Origin: Acidobacteriota bacterium
GTDB taxonomy: Bacteria; Acidobacteriota; Vicinamibacteria; Vicinamibacterales; UBA823
Direction: 5' to 3'
Assembly: GCA_002730525.1 (NCBI GenBank)
Contig: PCAK01000040.1
Span: 219,256 to 283,255, forward strand
Length of the DNA stretch: 64,000 nucleotides
The translations under genes and the position numbers were made by a program. This document shows positions 25,298 through 34,144 of the stretch, one piece after another (the stretch's first letter is position 1; every line of letters starts with the position of its first letter). Below the pieces are notes generated by a model. The model was given only the letters and a program-made list of their open reading frames with translations, ran no database searches and was not told the DNA's origin.

Positions 25298-26775
25298 TGG
25301 TCACCACGATCGTACTCGCCTACTTGCTGGTGGTCCTGGCCATCGGGACCCTCAGTCACCGGCTGTTCCGAGGCACTAGCGAAGATTACTTCGTCGCCAG
25401 CCGCACGATAGGGCCTATCGTTCTCCTGATGACGCTGTTCGGCACGAACATGACCGCCTTCGCGGTCCTGGGGGCGTCGGGCGAGGCCTACCACGTCGGG
25501 ATCGGCGTCTTCAGCCTTGTCGGCTCGGCCGCGGCCTTGATCAATCCCGTGATCTTCCTGTTCGTCGGGACACGGCTGTGGCGGCTGGGCCGGCGCCACG
25601 GGTACCTGACCCAGGTGGGGCTGTTCCGCGACCGATGGGAGTCGCGTAGCCTCGGGCTGCTGCTGTTCGTCGCGCTCGTCGGTCTGATCATCCCCTACCT
25701 GCTGATCGGTGTCATGGGCGCCGGACTGAGCCTCGAGGCGATCACCGACGGGGCGATTCCGCGATGGGCCGGTAGCTTGGTCGTTTGCGCGGTCGTGCTA
25801 GCTTACGTCTGGTCCGGCGGCTTGCGAGGCACGGCCTGGGTCAATACGTTTCAGACGTCGGTCTTCATGAGCCTGGGGATCGTCACGTTCGCCGTCATCG
25901 TGGACAAGCTCGGCGGGTTGACGACCGCGATGGCCTTGGTAGCGGCCACGACCCCTGACCTGCTGATTCGAGGCGACGCCATCACGCCCTGGCAGTTCCT
26001 GACCTACACTTGTATCCCGCTGTCCGTTGGAATGATGCCGCACATGTTCATGCACTGGCTGTCGGCGCGTAGCGCCGAGACGTTCCGCTTGTCCGTCGTC
26101 GCGTTCCCAATTTGCCTTGCGGTCGTCTGGCTACCCAGCGTTCTGCTGGGTGTTCTCGGGCGGATCGATTTTCCCGATCTCGAGGGTACCGCGGCGAATT
26201 CTGTTCTCATCGAGATGGTCGGACACTACGCCCCCGGAGTGCTGGGTGGGTTGCTGGCCGCCGGTGTGTGCGCGGCCATCATGTCGTCACTCGATTCGCA
26301 GTCGTTGTCGCTTGGGACGATGTTCACCGAGGACATCGTTCGGCACTACGCCGCGGGACATCGGTGGAGCGAGCGGCACCAGATTCGCCTCGGGCGCGCC
26401 TTTGTCGGCGTCGTCTTGGCGGTGACGTTCGTCTTGGCGCAGATCCTCGATCAGAGCATCTTCGCGCTCGCGATCTGGTCGTTCTCCGGTCTCGCGGCGC
26501 TGTTTCCACTCGTCGCGGCCGCGCTGTTCTGGAGGCGCAGTACGAGGCAGGGAGCGATCGCCTGCGTCGTCTGCGCCGTGTCCAGCTGGGTATACTTCCT
26601 CCTGCGGTCGGGGGGCGACCCGGGCTACACCCTCGGGGAGGCAGGCGTGATGCCGGTGGTGGTCATGGTGGCCATCTCGACGGCGGCGCTGATTGGGGTC
26701 TCACTGATCACGCCTCCCCCCGGGCCACGCGCGATCGAGAAGTTCTTCGGAAGCGTCGGATGTCGTTCCGTGTGA
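25297..26775 (+). CDS. Sodium:solute symporter (SSS family), DUF3311-paired
   Basis: A polytopic importer of 492 residues. Typical SSS features are DYFVASRTIG after TM1, the segment MTAFAVLGASGEAYHVG, and SSLDSQSLSLGTMFTED in the region of the conserved Ser-rich helix. The ATG at 25297 shares a base with the stop of the small protein upstream. It lies between the aromatic-oxygenation genes and two RdhA homologues, so the cargo is probably an aromatic or halogenated acid. Confidence 0.9.
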   Translation: MVTTIVLAYLLVVLAIGTLSHRLFRGTSEDYFVASRTIGPIVLLMTLFGTNMTAFAVLGASGEAYHVGIGVFSLVGSAAALINPVIFLFVGTRLWRLGRRHGYLTQVGLFRDRWESRSLGLLLFVALVGLIIPYLLIGVMGAGLSLEAITDGAIPRWAGSLVVCAVVLAYVWSGGLRGTAWVNTFQTSVFMSLGIVTFAVIVDKLGGLTTAMALVAATTPDLLIRGDAITPWQFLTYTCIPLSVGMMPHMFMHWLSARSAETFRLSVVAFPICLAVVWLPSVLLGVLGRIDFPDLEGTAANSVLIEMVGHYAPGVLGGLLAAGVCAAIMSSLDSQSLSLGTMFTEDIVRHYAAGHRWSERHQIRLGRAFVGVVLAVTFVLAQILDQSIFALAIWSFSGLAALFPLVAAALFWRRSTRQGAIACVVCAVSSWVYFLLRSGGDPGYTLGEAGVMPVVVMVAISTAALIGVSLITPPPGPRAIEKFFGSVGCRSV

Positions 26776-26788
26776 GGCGCATCGAGCC

Positions 26789-28093
26789 ATGAGCATGGTC
26801 ACGAGTTTTCTGCGGTCCTTCAACACGCACCGGGTCGATCCCTATCCGGTCCATGTCTTGAAGAGAGTGGACCGTCCGACGATCGAGATACGGGACGCGG
26901 AGGTGCCAAGAGTCGACGGTCGGGATAGTGGGTTCAATAAGGCCGCCCGGGGCGAGTACGGGCCGCATCTTCAGCAGCAGAGGGCGCGGCTCGTCACGAA
27001 GCACCCGCTCGGTAGCGCATTGAGAGGAATGCAGGTTCACCTTCGCGACATCGGTGAGACGGACAACCCGGTGGCAGCGAATCAGGCTCCCCTCGGGGAT
27101 GATCCGGCGCTGATCACCAAGCACATCAAGGAGACGGCCTATTTCCTGAGGGCCGACATGGTGGGCGTCTGCAAGCTGCCCCCCTACGCGGTCTTCAGCC
27201 GCCATCTCTCGACCGGCGAACCTGTGGAATGCGACCACACCTACGCGATCGCCATCCTGATCGATCAGGATTGGAAGACTTCGGAAGCCAGTTTCGGCAA
27301 CGACTGGATCAGCGGTTCGCAGAGCCATCTGGCCTACACCAACTCCAGCTTTGTCGCCCGCATCCTGGCCGACTACATTCGTCAGCTCGGATACCCCGCC
27401 AAAGCGCATCACACCTACAGCTACGACGTCGTGGTGCCGCCTATCTTGCTCTGGGCCGGTCTGGGTGAGCTGAGCCGGATCGGGAGTGTCGTGGTCAACC
27501 CGTTCATCGGTCCGCGATTCAAAGCGGCCATCGTGACCACCGACCTCCCGCTGGTACCGGACAAGCCGATTGATTTCGGGCTCCAGGACTTCTGCTCACG
27601 GTGCAAGAAGTGCGCCCGCGAGTGCCCTACCGGGGCGATCAGCGACGGCGACAAGGTCTGGCGCAACGGTTACGAGCAATGGCCGCTCGACGTGAAAAAG
27701 TGTGTCATCGGGCGGACCGCGAGCAATGCGGGTGCGGGCTGCGGCACGTGCATGACGGTGTGCCCATGGAACAAGCCGTACACGCCGTTTCATCGATTCG
27801 TGCAATGGACGATGAGAAACATCCCTCTCGCCAGAAGGTTCGCGATCTGGGGCGACGATCTCATGGGATACGGGAAGCCAAGAATCGAGAACAAGTGGTG
27901 GCTCGACCTGGAATCCAGTGACGGTGCCCTCGAGGTACCCGAGCAGGCGGGGAACAGAAGGACCCTCCGCGCCGAATACTCCATGCGCCCGGAGATGTTG
28001 GACGGAGTATTGCCGCCTTTCCTGACCAGAGGGCAACGCGAGTCGGGATCGAACAGAGACGACGCGCACCACAGTCGACCGGACGCGGAGTGA
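26789..28093 (+). CDS. Reductive dehalogenase homologue RdhA-2
   Basis: A 434-residue RdhA-family protein without Tat leader. It has AYFLRADMVGVCKLPPYAV around residue 120, then PIDFGLQDFCSRCKKCARECP (first cluster around residues 270-280; shown here only in part) and CGTCMTVCPWNKP (second cluster). The C-terminal ~45 residues are polar and lack family features. It is a close paralogue of the next gene, with long shared stretches such as FGNDWIS and WGDDLMGYG, which shows a recent tandem duplication. It starts 13 bp after the symporter. Cobalamin-dependent reductive dehalogenation is the family role; activity is not proven by sequence. Confidence 0.83.
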   Translation: MSMVTSFLRSFNTHRVDPYPVHVLKRVDRPTIEIRDAEVPRVDGRDSGFNKAARGEYGPHLQQQRARLVTKHPLGSALRGMQVHLRDIGETDNPVAANQAPLGDDPALITKHIKETAYFLRADMVGVCKLPPYAVFSRHLSTGEPVECDHTYAIAILIDQDWKTSEASFGNDWISGSQSHLAYTNSSFVARILADYIRQLGYPAKAHHTYSYDVVVPPILLWAGLGELSRIGSVVVNPFIGPRFKAAIVTTDLPLVPDKPIDFGLQDFCSRCKKCARECPTGAISDGDKVWRNGYEQWPLDVKKCVIGRTASNAGAGCGTCMTVCPWNKPYTPFHRFVQWTMRNIPLARRFAIWGDDLMGYGKPRIENKWWLDLESSDGALEVPEQAGNRRTLRAEYSMRPEMLDGVLPPFLTRGQRESGSNRDDAHHSRPDAE

Positions 28094-28100
28094 CCTCGCT

Positions 28101-29300
28101 GTGACGATCCTGACGACCTACAAGCGCGCCTATGACGGGACGAAGCTCGATCCGTATCCCGTCGAGTCCCTCAAGAGGGTCGATCGTCCCACGACGTTCA
28201 TCGATGAGGAGCGAATTCAGCGCGTGGATCAGAGGGCCGGCGGTTTTGCGAGGGCCCGGAGCGGAGGTCTCGGGCCCAGCTATCAGAATCTCTTGGGGCT
28301 CTTCAAGTATCCTCTGTCTCGGGCGCAACAACGGATGGCGGCGACTCTCGCCGACAAGGTCGACGGGCCGGTTGCCGAGCACAGGGCTCCGGGGACGGAT
28401 GATCCCGAAGCGATGGCGCGCCACATCAAGGCGACGGCCTATTTCCTCAGAGCCGACGTCGTAGGGATATGCCGACTGCCCCCCTATGCCGTCTACAGCC
28501 ACAGCCAGGCGACGGGGGAGCCGATCGAATGCGCGCACAAGTATGCCATCGCCGTTCTGGTCGACCAGGACTGGAAGACCGCTGATGCGAGCTTCGGCAA
28601 CGACTGGATCAGCACGTCGATGGGCTTTCTTTCGTATTCCACGACCGCGTTCATCTCATGCATCCTGGCCGATTACATCCGGAAGCTCGGCTACCCGGCG
28701 CGCGCGCATCACATTCGAAACTATCAGGTGATGCTCCCTCCCATCTTGCTCTGGGCTGGACTCGGCGAAATGTGCCGCACGGGCGACATCGTGCTCAACC
28801 CGTTCCTCGGCACGAGATTCAAGGCGGCCGTGGTCACGACGGATCTCCCGCTCGCGATCGACAGGCCGATCGATTTCGGGCTCCAGGACTTCTGTTCCAA
28901 GTGCGCGAAGTGCGCGACGCACTGTCCAGCAGGAGCGATTCCGTTCGGAGAAGATTCGACGGTCGTGCACAACGGCTACGTCAAGTGGAACAACGACGTG
29001 GACAGGTGTCTGAAGTATAGGATCGGGAATCAGTGGGGGTCCGGCTGTGGGGTGTGCATACACGTCTGTCCATGGAACAAGCCCTTCACACCGTTTCATC
29101 GCTTTGTGAGGTGGACCATGACCAACATTCCCCTAGCCAGGCGGCTCGCCATCTGGGGAGACGACCTCATGGGGTACGGGACCCCGAATCAGAAAAACAA
29201 GTGGTGGCACGATCTCGAAGCCGTGGATGGCGTCCTGCAAACTCCTGACCGATCCGGCAAGCGGTTTGTGAACAGCCCGACAGACAGGGCTTCAGACTAG
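28101..29300 (+). CDS. Reductive dehalogenase homologue RdhA-3 (tandem paralogue)
   Basis: A 399-residue paralogue of RdhA-2 with the same domain plan: AYFLRADVVGICRLPPYAV, CSKCAKCATHCP for the first cluster, and CGVCIHVCPWNKPF for the second. It has no Tat signal and no membrane segment. The GTG start is seven bases after the RdhA-2 stop. The two copies may form a heteromer or act on different positions or halogens. A flavoprotein and ferredoxin pair follows 32 bp later, repeating in another order the arrangement around RdhA-1. Confidence 0.83.
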   Translation: MTILTTYKRAYDGTKLDPYPVESLKRVDRPTTFIDEERIQRVDQRAGGFARARSGGLGPSYQNLLGLFKYPLSRAQQRMAATLADKVDGPVAEHRAPGTDDPEAMARHIKATAYFLRADVVGICRLPPYAVYSHSQATGEPIECAHKYAIAVLVDQDWKTADASFGNDWISTSMGFLSYSTTAFISCILADYIRKLGYPARAHHIRNYQVMLPPILLWAGLGEMCRTGDIVLNPFLGTRFKAAVVTTDLPLAIDRPIDFGLQDFCSKCAKCATHCPAGAIPFGEDSTVVHNGYVKWNNDVDRCLKYRIGNQWGSGCGVCIHVCPWNKPFTPFHRFVRWTMTNIPLARRLAIWGDDLMGYGTPNQKNKWWHDLEAVDGVLQTPDRSGKRFVNSPTDRASD

Positions 29301-29332
29301 ACAGTCCGGCGAAGTGAAAGGAAGGAATCCGA

Positions 29333-31048
29333 ATGAACACCGACACCCTGGAGACCGATGTCTTGGTGATTGGCGCGGGCCTTGCGGGCCTCCGGGCGGC
29401 TATACAGATCCGGCGCTACGGCCTGGACGTGATCATCGCGGAGAAGAGTACCGGCCGGACGAACCTGTCGAGCGTCGCCGGCGGAACACAAGGCATCGTC
29501 ATGAATTACTGGTCACTGTCCATGCCTCGAGGCCTCAAGGCGCTCTACGAGCGGGGCGTGAAGGGTGGCGCCTGGGAAATCATGTACGGCAAGGACCAGC
29601 GGATGGAGGAGATCACGGCCGTCGAGCAGATCCCGTACCAGGATGAGCTTGCCGAGTTTGGTGTTCTCAATCCCAGGGACCAAAAGACCTACGGCCCGCC
29701 GGGGCGGGTGAGCTGGGCCACCACCGGTCCGATGTACAAGTACGCTCAGGACCAGGGCGCCAAGCTGATGAAGTACTTCAACATCACCGACATCCTCACC
29801 GTGGACGGTCAGTGCGTCGGCGCGGTCGGTTTCGACGTCGTGTCTGGAGACTTCACCGTGGTCAAGGCCAAGGCTGTCGTCATGGCCACGGGCGGCGCGG
29901 GCGAGTGCTGGAAGCGAAACAACACGCCGACACGATCGACTGGAGATGGTCACGCCATCGCCTATCGCAACGGCGTGGAAATGAACATGATGGAGTACGA
30001 GAGCTTCGACGCCTGGATCATCTCCGAGAAGGATCAGCCTCAGTTCTGGATTCCTCCGTCGTATGCACGAACCATGGTCAATCTGACCAACGCGAACGGA
30101 GAGGACTTCCTGCCGAATTACATGGTGCTTGGCGACGGTGCCACCCTGAAACCTGGCGACCCTTTCCACATCAAGTACGGAACGCCGGTCATTGACAACG
30201 TGGCGACGATCGCGCGCGCGATGGCCAACGAGGTTCTCGAGGGACGGGGTGATGATGGCGGGGTGCTCGCCGACTTCTCCCACGTCCCCGAGGACGCGTG
30301 GACCGCCGAGCCCAAGGGGATCGCCGGCCTCCATGCGATGCGAAACTTCGAGTGGGAGAAGAAGCCGATCCGGATGTATCCAGGAGCACTTGGATCGTGG
30401 GGGGGGATCAAGATCTCCGAAGAGTGCGAGACCAACATTCCCGGATTGTTCGCCGGCGGGGAAGTGTCCTACGGTGAGGATCTCAAGTACACCCTGGTTT
30501 TCGGTGTCAGGGCCGGGAGGGCCGGCGCCGAGTACGCCAGAAGTGTGTCCCGTGTCGAACTGAGCCAGAGTCAGGTGAAAGACAAGAAGGACTACCTCGA
30601 CAGGTTTTCGTCTAGGTCGAAGACGGCTGACGGGAATCCGAGAGCGATCCGTGAGGCGATCCAGAAGCTGAGTATGGACAAGTTTGGCGTACTGAAGACC
30701 GAGAAGGGGCTTCTCGAGGGCCTGGAGCAGTTGGACGACATTCGGAGGACTGCGCAGGAGAGGATGTATGCCGAGGACCCGCGGGAGCTGAGACTGGCAT
30801 TTGAATCTGACTGCATGATCGATTGTCAGGAGATGCATGCGAAGGCGGCCCTGATGCGGACCGAGACGCGGGGCGTTCACAACCGGCTGGACCACCCCTA
30901 CATGGACAACGATCGCTGGATACAGGACATCAGACTGGAAAAGAAGAACGGTCAGATGGAGTTGCGGACTGTTCCGACCCGCTCGGGCTATGTGAAGGTC
31001 CCCGAGGGCAGATTCCCGATCAGAGGCCTGAAGCAAGAGACTGCGTGA
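29333..31048 (+). CDS. FAD-dependent oxidoreductase of the fumarate reductase/AprA family (second copy of module)
   Basis: A 571-residue flavoprotein. The FAD motif GAGLAGLRAAI is at the N-terminus and LFAGGEVSYGEDLKYTLVFG around residue 380 provides the second FAD contact. The C-terminal helical domain ends in basic residues. It is shorter than the homologue at 10287 and has diverged strongly from it, but the context is the same: next to RdhA genes and directly followed by a small ferredoxin. There is no signal peptide. A good ribosome site (GGAAGG) precedes the ATG. It is likely to reduce, or be reduced by, the ferredoxin encoded next. Confidence 0.87.
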   Translation: MNTDTLETDVLVIGAGLAGLRAAIQIRRYGLDVIIAEKSTGRTNLSSVAGGTQGIVMNYWSLSMPRGLKALYERGVKGGAWEIMYGKDQRMEEITAVEQIPYQDELAEFGVLNPRDQKTYGPPGRVSWATTGPMYKYAQDQGAKLMKYFNITDILTVDGQCVGAVGFDVVSGDFTVVKAKAVVMATGGAGECWKRNNTPTRSTGDGHAIAYRNGVEMNMMEYESFDAWIISEKDQPQFWIPPSYARTMVNLTNANGEDFLPNYMVLGDGATLKPGDPFHIKYGTPVIDNVATIARAMANEVLEGRGDDGGVLADFSHVPEDAWTAEPKGIAGLHAMRNFEWEKKPIRMYPGALGSWGGIKISEECETNIPGLFAGGEVSYGEDLKYTLVFGVRAGRAGAEYARSVSRVELSQSQVKDKKDYLDRFSSRSKTADGNPRAIREAIQKLSMDKFGVLKTEKGLLEGLEQLDDIRRTAQERMYAEDPRELRLAFESDCMIDCQEMHAKAALMRTETRGVHNRLDHPYMDNDRWIQDIRLEKKNGQMELRTVPTRSGYVKVPEGRFPIRGLKQETA

Positions 31049-31070
31049 CCTTCCCAGGAGAACTTGAGAG

Positions 31071-31412
31071 ATGCTGGAAGAAAAAGTCGATGCCGTCGTC
31101 AATCACAAGAAATGCCTTGGAAGAAACTGTCTCCACTGCGTGGACAGCTGCCCGGTGGAGGCGATCGACTGGGATCCGATCGAAGAGCAGGTGTCGTCGG
31201 CCAACATCCAGGAATGCATCGTCTGTCTCGCATGCGAGGAGGCCTGTGCCGAAGACGCCAATGGGTGTCTCACGATGGTGGGCGTCATCCGAAAGGAATT
31301 CACCGCGTCGCCCATACAGGACATGTGGGCGGGAACGGGGGACGTGATCCCGCCCAAGGCCGATCTGCCCGGGGGACGATCAGATACCCGCACGTCGAAG
31401 TTGGGTTTCTAG
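31071..31412 (+). CDS. 2x[4Fe-4S] ferredoxin, partner of the preceding flavoprotein
   Basis: 113 residues with two cluster motifs: CLGRNCLHCVDSCP, in which the first gap is four residues instead of two, and CIVCLACEEACAEDANGC, which lacks the usual Pro after the last Cys. The unusual first gap resembles AprB-type ferredoxins. It is 22 bp after the flavoprotein, with AGGAG upstream. It probably carries electrons between the flavoprotein and RdhA-2/RdhA-3. Confidence 0.86.
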   Translation: MLEEKVDAVVNHKKCLGRNCLHCVDSCPVEAIDWDPIEEQVSSANIQECIVCLACEEACAEDANGCLTMVGVIRKEFTASPIQDMWAGTGDVIPPKADLPGGRSDTRTSKLGF

Positions 31413-32195
31413 TTGAGAAAACGGCGAGACGCTCTGTACCCGTTGGCAGCGGCCATCGGGCTCGTCGCGGTGTGGCAGCTGGGTGTCCAGTTATTGGCGA
31501 TCCCGGACTACCTGCTGCCTGGGCCGCGCGCCGTCGCTGCGACGGTGGTGTCGGAGCGGACGCTGATATTCCAGCATGGCCTGATCACACTCTACGAAGC
31601 CGGTCTCGGTTTCACGCTTGCCCTCGTGTTCGCCGTGCCGATCTCCGCGATCATCGTCTGGTCGAAGGTTGCCGAGAAGACCGTGCTGCCCCTGATGGTC
31701 TTCCTGCAGACGGTCCCCAAGGTGGCTATTGCGCCGCTCTTCATCATCTGGTTCGGATTCGGTCCGTTCCCGAAGGTCCTGATCAGCTTCTTGCTGGCCT
31801 ATTTCCCCATCGTGATCGAGATGGTCACCGGGTTGAGAGATGTGAACCCCACCGTCCTGGACCTGGCGAGATCCATGTCCATCACTCCCTTCCAGACGTT
31901 CACGAAGATACGGATCCCAAATTCACTCCCGTATCTGTTCAGCGGGCTGAAGTTGGGCGCGCTGCTCTCGCTGGTCGGAGCCATCGTGGCAGAGTTCATG
32001 GGGTCGATGGACGGTCTGGGGTACCTCGTCCTCTATGCGAACGACCGGATGGATACGACGCTGTGCTTTGCCGTGCTCGTCGTGCTCCTACTCCTGGGCA
32101 AGGCGCTGTTCTCCGTCGTGGAATGGGTCGAGCGGTACGCGATTGCATGGCATGTCGTCGTTCGGGAGAACGAGCAGATCATGTTCACCACGTAG
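31413..32195 (+). CDS. ABC transporter permease, SsuC/TauC type (first copy)
   Basis: Inner-membrane permease of 260 residues with about six helices. The cytoplasmic EAA-like loop lies around LARSMSITPFQTFTKIRIPNSLP. A TTG directly after the ferredoxin stop is used because no in-frame ATG occurs before the first helix. It is paralogous to the next gene, and the two probably form a heterodimeric channel of an SsuABC-type importer. Confidence 0.88.
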   Translation: MRKRRDALYPLAAAIGLVAVWQLGVQLLAIPDYLLPGPRAVAATVVSERTLIFQHGLITLYEAGLGFTLALVFAVPISAIIVWSKVAEKTVLPLMVFLQTVPKVAIAPLFIIWFGFGPFPKVLISFLLAYFPIVIEMVTGLRDVNPTVLDLARSMSITPFQTFTKIRIPNSLPYLFSGLKLGALLSLVGAIVAEFMGSMDGLGYLVLYANDRMDTTLCFAVLVVLLLLGKALFSVVEWVERYAIAWHVVVRENEQIMFTT

Positions 32196-32209
32196 GGGTA
32201 CAGCTCAGG

Positions 32210-33037
32210 ATGAGGAGTTCGGGGGAGATGGCTCTGGGTAAGGGATTCCGTTGGAGCGCCAGGCTCCCGGAAGCGCTGTATCCCGCCTCCACGATCGCTG
32301 CGATGCTCGCTGCGTGGCAGCTGTCGATCGTCCTCTTTTCCATACCGGACTTCATCCTGCCTGGTCCGATCGCCGTCATCGAAAGTTTCGTGGGAAATCT
32401 CGGCCTGGTCTGGCCTCATTTCCTGGTCACGACGTTTGAGATGCTTCTGGGGCTTTTTCTCGCCACCGTCTTCGCGGTCGCCGTCTCGATACTCATGGTC
32501 TGGTCGAGGCCGGTGGAGAAGACACTGCTGCCGCTCCTGGTGTTCTTTCAGACGACACCCAAGCTGGCCGTTGCTCCATTGTTCATCGTCTGGTTCGGCT
32601 TCGGCTACGCTCCCAAGGTCATCATCGCCTTCTGGCTGGCGTACTTCCCGATCGTCATCGCCACGATGACCGGATTGAAGGATGTTGAGCCCGCACTGAT
32701 CGATCTGACGAAATCCATGTCGGCGTCCACGCTCCAGACGTTCATCAAGGTCCGACTGCCAAGTTCATTGCCTCACTTCTTCGCCGGTCTCAAGCTGGGC
32801 GGCGTGGTCGCCATTCTTGGAGCCATCGTCGGTGAGTTCGTCGGTGCGAATGAGGGGTTGGGCTACCTGATCACGATGGCGCAACACAACAGCGACGTGA
32901 CGTTGCTGTTCTCGGTCGTCATCACGCTCGTGGTCTTGGGCAGGTCGATGTATGCGCTCATCGGCTGGGCCGAAACACACGCCATCTCCTGGCACGTCAC
33001 GATGAGGGCGAGGGACCAGAGGTTCTTCACGGCGTGA
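32210..33037 (+). CDS. ABC transporter permease, SsuC/TauC type (second copy)
   Basis: A second permease of 275 residues, closely similar to its neighbour (for example FILPGPIAV versus YLLPGPRAV, and the shared APLFI-WFGFG segment). The EAA-like loop is LTKSMSASTLQTFIKVRLPSSLP, shown only as the family landmark. ATG 32210 is used; ATG 32228 is an alternative with GAGGAG upstream. Tandem non-identical permeases suggest a heterodimer rather than the usual homodimer. Confidence 0.88.
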   Translation: MRSSGEMALGKGFRWSARLPEALYPASTIAAMLAAWQLSIVLFSIPDFILPGPIAVIESFVGNLGLVWPHFLVTTFEMLLGLFLATVFAVAVSILMVWSRPVEKTLLPLLVFFQTTPKLAVAPLFIVWFGFGYAPKVIIAFWLAYFPIVIATMTGLKDVEPALIDLTKSMSASTLQTFIKVRLPSSLPHFFAGLKLGGVVAILGAIVGEFVGANEGLGYLITMAQHNSDVTLLFSVVITLVVLGRSMYALIGWAETHAISWHVTMRARDQRFFTA

Positions 33038-33101
33038 CTCGCAGGGCCAAGGCATCGCCCGACTGGAGGGAGAGGCCCACCGCGCAGAAGAGGGGGGACG
33101 C

Positions 33102-34097
33102 ATGAGAACAAGCTCCCTGATGGTCGGAATGTTGGGCCTGTCTCTCGTGGCTCTGGGAACGGCCTGCCGATCTCGTCAAGCATCCTCCACGGATGCACCG
33201 GCGCTGGACCAGGTGACGCTGCAGCTCCACTGGAAGTGCTCGGGCCCGCATGTGCCGTTCATCGTTGCGTCGGAGAAGGGATTCTTCGAGGAGGAAGGCA
33301 TAGACATCACGATCAGGGAAGGCTCGGGTTCATCGGCGACGAGCAAACTCGTCGCCGCCGGTAGCGCCACGTTCGGAGTGGCCGCGACCAACGTCAGCGT
33401 GAAGGGAGCCGCCCTGGGGATGCCGATCATTCAAGTGATGCAGATTCAGGAGTCGCGGAGGTACTGCATCCTCTCGAAGCCCGAGACCGGCATCAGAACG
33501 CCTCAGGATCTGATCGGGAAGGTCATTGCCGGGTCTGGAGGCGGTGGGACCTCAGCCCTCTTCAACGCGTTTCTGGCCGCAAACGAGATTCGTCAAGAGC
33601 AGGTCACGTACCTGAACGCCGGCAGGGCGATGCTCGAGGCGATGGCAACGGGCAGGGCCGATGGCGCGCTTGGCCTTGAAGTGGATGACCTCGTCAGGCT
33701 CCAGGGGATGGACGTCGATCCGGCCCAGGTCATGCTGTTCGAGGATTGGGGGATCCCCGTGATCGGGGACGGGGTGATCGTCAACGCGACGACCGCGCGG
33801 GAGGATCCCGATCTCATCCGGAGGTTCATCAGGGCGTACATCGCGGGAGTCGGAGAGACCTTCGCCGACGTCGACGCGGCGGCGGAGATCGCGGTGAGGC
33901 GGTTTCCCCTGGCGAGGAAGGAAATTCTCGTCGGCCAGTTGACGAGTGTCCGCTCGCTCTTACCGTCTCCACTGGGATACCAGGATCCCGAGGCCTTGGA
34001 AGAGCTCAGGCGCATCACGGTGGAGTTCGACGGTGTCGCCGAAGCGGCAGACATTCCGTTGACCCGGTTCTCCACGAACGAGTTTCTGCCCGAGTAG
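33102..34097 (+). CDS. ABC transporter substrate-binding lipoprotein (NMT1/SsuA-like)
   Basis: Periplasmic receptor of 331 residues. The hydrophobic leader ends in LGTAC, with Cys22 as the lipid-modified residue. The mature part starts with the NMT1-type pattern VTLQLHWK and FIVASEKGFFEEEGIDI. This family binds sulfonates, pyrimidine precursors, nitriles and aromatic acids. Here the receptor probably supplies the substrate of the RdhA/flavoprotein module encoded before it. AGAGGGGGG precedes the ATG. Confidence 0.9.
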   Translation: MRTSSLMVGMLGLSLVALGTACRSRQASSTDAPALDQVTLQLHWKCSGPHVPFIVASEKGFFEEEGIDITIREGSGSSATSKLVAAGSATFGVAATNVSVKGAALGMPIIQVMQIQESRRYCILSKPETGIRTPQDLIGKVIAGSGGGGTSALFNAFLAANEIRQEQVTYLNAGRAMLEAMATGRADGALGLEVDDLVRLQGMDVDPAQVMLFEDWGIPVIGDGVIVNATTAREDPDLIRRFIRAYIAGVGETFADVDAAAEIAVRRFPLARKEILVGQLTSVRSLLPSPLGYQDPEALEELRRITVEFDGVAEAADIPLTRFSTNEFLPE

Positions 34098-34144
34098 CGA
34101 TTCCATCAGAATTCTCGCTTCCCAGGGCTTGGACGAGGAGAGAC

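Noticed and set aside
31064..32209. Upstream part of a 657-codon plus-strand frame that ends in the second permease
   Set aside because: This part overlaps the ferredoxin and first permease in a different frame and shows no domain; the true permease starts at about 32210.
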